This document shows, one piece after another, positions 60,450 to 64,000 of a stretch of DNA of 64,000 nucleotides (positions are counted from its first letter, which is position 1; the number at the start of each line of letters is the position of its first letter). This DNA is from Prorocentrum cordatum (lineage: Eukaryota > Sar > Dinophyceae > Prorocentrales > Prorocentraceae), in the NCBI GenBank assembly GCA_963575745.1, contig CAUYUJ010014263.1, positions 141,501-205,500 of the forward strand. Reading direction: 5' to 3'. The notes below the pieces were generated by a model. It made no database searches. It saw only the letters and a list, made by a program, of their open reading frames with translations, and was not told where the DNA came from. A program made the position numbers and the translations under genes.

Positions 60450-61490
60450 GAATACATCCAGAGATGTACGAAGGGAAGCACATGTTGGATCCCACAAATA
60501 GCAGGCATCACCAAGCATACGACAGGATGCCAGGACACATATCTTAAGACATCGATATGAAGTCCGACCGAGGAATACTTGCCCAGGGACTCATGAATAC
60601 CGCCAGAGGTAGTTATTGGACGATCGGCGCCAATGTGTATACAACGCGCGTGCTTGGGACCATCATGTCGCGCTTGCCGCGCTCGCTCTTTTGTTCTGCC
60701 GCATTGTTGCCCAGGGCGCGGGAGATCTCCAACGAATGATGTCACCAGCAAGCAGGCAAGCAAAATGCTGAGTACGAAACGCACATGAGCACATGGCCAC
60801 TATCTCGTGGTATCGCAGTACTTGCTGACTGCGACACGCCACGCCGTGGCCGAAGAAATGGTGTCCTGCCGCAGCGCCGGAAGGGCCTCCATATGCCCCC
60901 AGCTGCTTCGCAGGCGTGCCTGTAAACTTCCCGGGACCACGTTGCTCGCGGGCGCCCTCTCTTTCTCTGGGTGGGAGGGGGGAGGGGGAGGGAGGAAAAG
61001 GGCTGGAGCACTGCGCAACGCACAGCGTCGTCACCTGGCTTTCTGGCGATGTCACCAGCATAGATACACAAATGAATACAGGTGCCGCCTACCCGCCACC
61101 CTGCCGCCATGCGCAGCTGCAGGGGTCACCAGGCGTTGAAATGTAGCCTGCGCTTCTCTCAGTTGGTATCCCCCTGAGGCCCGGTGAGAGTTCAGCAGAG
61201 AGTCCCCGGTGGCCTCCAGAGGGCCAAATGCAAGGGAGGTCCCATGTGAGGAGGGGGGCAACACATGCTTGTATTCTCCTGGCGGTGGGCGATGCGCCGG
61301 GCGCCAGATAGGCCCCCGCGCAAGCTCGCAAGAGGATGGCCCCGACAATATGCACCCCCATGCGCTCGCGAGGGCCTAAAGACCCGCCACGAAAACTCCA
61401 TGGGCAATACCCGACCCCAAAACAAGGCACGCACACATGCATGCGTTCTGGTTTGTGTCCATACATACAAATATATACACATTTTTTGTT
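60450..61490. other. No gene assigned
   Basis: Mixed sequence with short frames only. Part of 61190-61490 is the open but non-domain 3' continuation of the minus-strand GIY-YIG-like gene and probably represents intron or untranslated sequence. Confidence 0.4.
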
Positions 61491-61494
61491 GGTG

Positions 61495-62757
61495 GTGCAA
61501 CCGGCCGAAGGCCACATAATAACGCAGGCCACGGGCATCGCTGGCCTTGTTAGCCATGGAGATGGTAGGCAAAATGTCTTCCTCCATGGCCCGCGCCGCT
61601 CGTATCGCCTTCACCTCCATCTCGGCGCACTGACGATCTGGCCACCCGCCCAGCACCTTCATGCGCTGCCACTTCGTGTGGTGGCCGACGACCCTGTGAG
61701 GGCCCTCCTGCGTTAATGTCGCCCCTCCTTGCCAGCGCCAAGCTGGGTCGCTCGTAGAACCCACATAAGCTTCGCCATCCCCAGTGCGAGCGGCGATCCC
61801 TAGAGCTATGCGGAGGCGCGCCATGAGCTCGCCTTCTGTCACGTCCAGCAGCTCGTACTGGGCGTAAAGCGTGATGCGGTCGTACTCGCTGCATGCCTTC
61901 GTGGCGAGGAAGATGGCGTCGTCCCTCGCGAGCTCCCAAGCTGTCGTCTCCTGCTTGTCGCGGGAGGGCTTCGGAGCCATGCCGTACCCTCCAGGCAGAA
62001 ACGGCACGTCCGCGCCAGCCCTTGCCTGCGTTTCTGGCAGCGGCGTCGCCGCGTGGCGCTCAGGCGCCAGGGTGGGCGGAGGCCGCGCAGCAATGGACTT
62101 CGCTGCCGTGGGTCTCGATCGCACGGCCGTCGCCGCCGCCGAACGCGGCGGCGGCGACGCGCGTGCTGGAGGCGGCGCTCTATCTCTCCAGTGGGCAAAG
62201 CTGACGCCGAGCATGCCGCGCGCGAGCCAGTTTGAAGTTCCAGGCATCTCGCCCTGCTCGCAGAGGGCTCCTTGCCGCGGACTCCTGCTCCGCTTCATCG
62301 CTGCAGGGTCCTGCTCCCGGTCTTTCGCATTGCTGCAAACCTCTCGTCGAAAACTCTGACCCTTCCATGCCGAGGACGTTCCTTGCTGCGGTGGGCTCTC
62401 TCGCTGAGGATATCTGCCGGGCTGCGTCGCCGAGGCCCCCTGCGCAGACGCAGGCTCCAGCTGACAGCTCCGATTCGCACTTGAATCTGGCTGACTCTGG
62501 CTGCTGACCTCAGAGCTCGCCGCGCATCCCTGCGGTCTCTGGCTGCTGCCCTGCCCCGCCGAGTCCATCTGGCCGAGGACTCTTCGCCGCGAACTGCTGC
62601 GTCGCCACCACTCCTGCGACGCTGCAATGGCCTCGTCGTCCGACGAGTCTCCTAGGAGGGCGTCCAGGAGCAAGCTTGGCGCCCTCTCCGCCGAGGAACC
62701 GTCGTGTGACGAGTCGCCTAGAAGGGCGATCAGCAGGTCGCGCCCGAGCGATGCCAT
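61495..62757 (-). CDS. Protein with degenerate GIY-YIG-like domain
   Basis: Minus strand; ATG at 62757 (another in frame at 62793). The N-terminal half has an internal repeat (LLIALLGDSSHDGSSAERAP, LLLDALLGDSSDDEA) and a Ser/Gln/Arg/Pro-rich low-complexity stretch. The C-terminal half (about 61510-62000) has ITLYAQYELLDVTEGELMAR, then DGEAYVGSTSDPAWRWQGG, WQRMKVLGGWPDRQCAEMEV and KAIRAAR. YVGST...R...E resembles GIY-YIG nucleases (YIG, Arg, catalytic Glu), but the GIY triad is replaced by GIA and the spacing is short. Nuclease activity is therefore doubtful. The open frame continues to 61192 with intron-like composition, so the true 3' end is uncertain. Confidence 0.5.
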
Positions 62758-62829
62758 CGCGGGCCGAGGATGGGATATAGTAGAACAGGGCATTCATGTC
62801 CAAATGCGAAATCGTACGTGGAGGGCGAA

Positions 62830-64000
62830 TCTATAGATGTGAAACATGTTGTCGATGGAAACCCAAGGGCCGATGAAAAACGCAAAACAGAATCAGCACA
62901 TAGCAAGAGAAGCGGCAGAGGGCCCGTTTCGAGCAGAAACGGCTACGGATACAGATGCAGTTTATTTTTGTGTTCAGAGCCATTGTTGAGAGTAACGCAT
63001 GGAGTTTCATCATTCGATCCAGAGGTCCAGGGCGCGCAGGCTGCAACAGAAATCGAAGGGCACCTTAGGGCACCCATGGATCGTTAAGGACACCAGGGGC
63101 ACTGCAGGGCACATATCCAGGGACACAGAAGAACAGCTGGGCATGCATGCAGGGACATCCTGAAACACCAGCGGATGTTAAAACCCGTCGTCCTCACGAT
63201 TTTTAACAAAAAGACGAAACTTTGCGGGGTGGGCGGCAGGCTGGTCGTGGGTGGGTCGCGGCGCGCGGTCGCGGGAAGGGGTGTCCGTTGGTCAGCAAGA
63301 ACCCGCGCCTGGCGGCGGAGATGGGGGGAAGCAAGAAGAGAGGGCCGAGCAAGGGACATCTAGGCACGCATCCCAATGCATGGCGGGACATGTACGGAAA
63401 CCGCGGGGCCCGGGGAAACATGCACGGATGCCACCCAAAAAAACACATGCGCGCGGGCTGCCGTGATCAAAGAACCGCTTGGGGTCAAGTGAACACATGT
63501 CCTGACTTACCTCGCATGTTTATCGGGTCTTCATGTGCCTAGTTCAGGGCCCCAGTCCATTAGCAGTGGCTGCTCAAGTCGCGCTAGGGAGGCGCTCGAC
63601 TCGGAGCTATAGCTGGGCGCTGGCACCCGCTGGGCGCCGCGCAGATCATGGAGTCAACCGCCATCGCCCCGATTGCCTCTATCGCCCCAGTTGACCCGCT
63701 GCCCAAGAGACGCGGGCCCATCTCGAGGAGGGCGAAACGCGCGAAGAAGTTAGAGGGGGGAAAAATATTGATATAGACACCGCGAGTCCTCTGTCTCTCC
63801 ATCTATTTGACAGGGGAGAGCCTAGGCTTATGCCCTGGTTACATGAATTCGCCTCCCCCTCGTGACACCCCCACCACTCCTGATCTATGGTTGCTGTTTC
63901 TGGGCCGCCCTCCCTGTTTAGCCTCCACCAGTCTAGCCCTCCCTGTCTATCTGGCCCTCCACCGGTCTAGCCCTCCACGTCGCCGTTTGTGGCCTCTCCC
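62830..64000. other. Spacer to window end
   Basis: Contains diverged (T/A)AGGGCAC(C/A)-type repeats (63055-63170), GC-rich sequence (63220-63350) and a CTAGCCCTCC repeat at 63930-63980. The short frames are not convincing. Confidence 0.4.

Noticed and set aside
1-64000. Dinoflagellate spliced-leader sequence and telomere repeats
   Set aside because: I looked by eye for the spliced-leader core TTTTGGCTCAAG and for TTTAGGG arrays and found neither; a computed search is needed to be sure.
1-64000. tRNA or rRNA genes
   Set aside because: No recognisable tRNA A/B boxes in context or rRNA-conserved stretches were noticed; a covariance-model search would settle it.

Overview
The window reads as nuclear DNA of a eukaryotic alga, most likely a dinoflagellate. 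That is an inference from four traits: short exons in long introns, GC and GA splice donors beside GT, many families of about 150-220 bp inverted-repeat (foldback) elements like the 'introner' elements described in dinoflagellates, and a very GC-rich background full of triplet microsatellites. No operon, rRNA, tRNA or CRISPR array was seen. Most long open frames are translated microsatellites (poly-Asp, Pro, His, Gly, Ser, Met), not genes.

Left part, about 1-41.4 kb: microsatellite-rich. Its main gene lies on the plus strand from about 8.96 to 24.2 kb, perhaps to 28.43 kb. Its exons, joined at GT/GC/GA-AG or direct-repeat junctions, give a continuous protein. Cys-rich C-[FW]-x-G-x-[FY]-T-x3-C-C motifs come first, followed by a family 90 (CAP10/POGLUT-like) glycosyltransferase domain. 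Its introns hold (CTC)n, (GAG)n, (GAT)n and foldback elements. Two foldback copies sit exactly between exons, flanked by perfect 5-bp direct repeats. Further Cys-motif exons at 28.9 and 31.2 kb suggest a partial tandem relative. Isolated exon-like pieces lie at 2.4, 3.6, 5.2, 34.3, 34.6, 38.2 and 40.9-41.4 kb. A 90-bp tandem repeat family occurs at 8.2, 26.4 and 33.2 kb, and a segment of about 480 bp is duplicated at 5.4 and 27.6 kb.

Right part, about 41.4-64 kb: fewer microsatellites, with short tandem repeats based on GGGACATCC or its complement between gene-like blocks. It holds three acidic or low-complexity ORFs (42.9-43.5, 44.5-45.9, 48.4-49.2 kb), a three-exon C5 cytosine DNA methyltransferase (51.55-53.15 kb, motifs I, IV, VI, VIII, IX and X visible), an intact 273-residue protein of unknown function just downstream (53.64-54.46 kb), and on the minus strand a protein with a degenerate GIY-YIG-like domain (about 61.5-62.8 kb). 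An exact 243-bp duplication flanks a 263-bp T-rich tract at 56.1-56.9 kb and may be an assembly artefact.

The genes show no shared pathway. The strongest biological signal is the set of foldback elements interrupting coding sequence at target-site duplications, with exon junctions that do not follow GT-AG.
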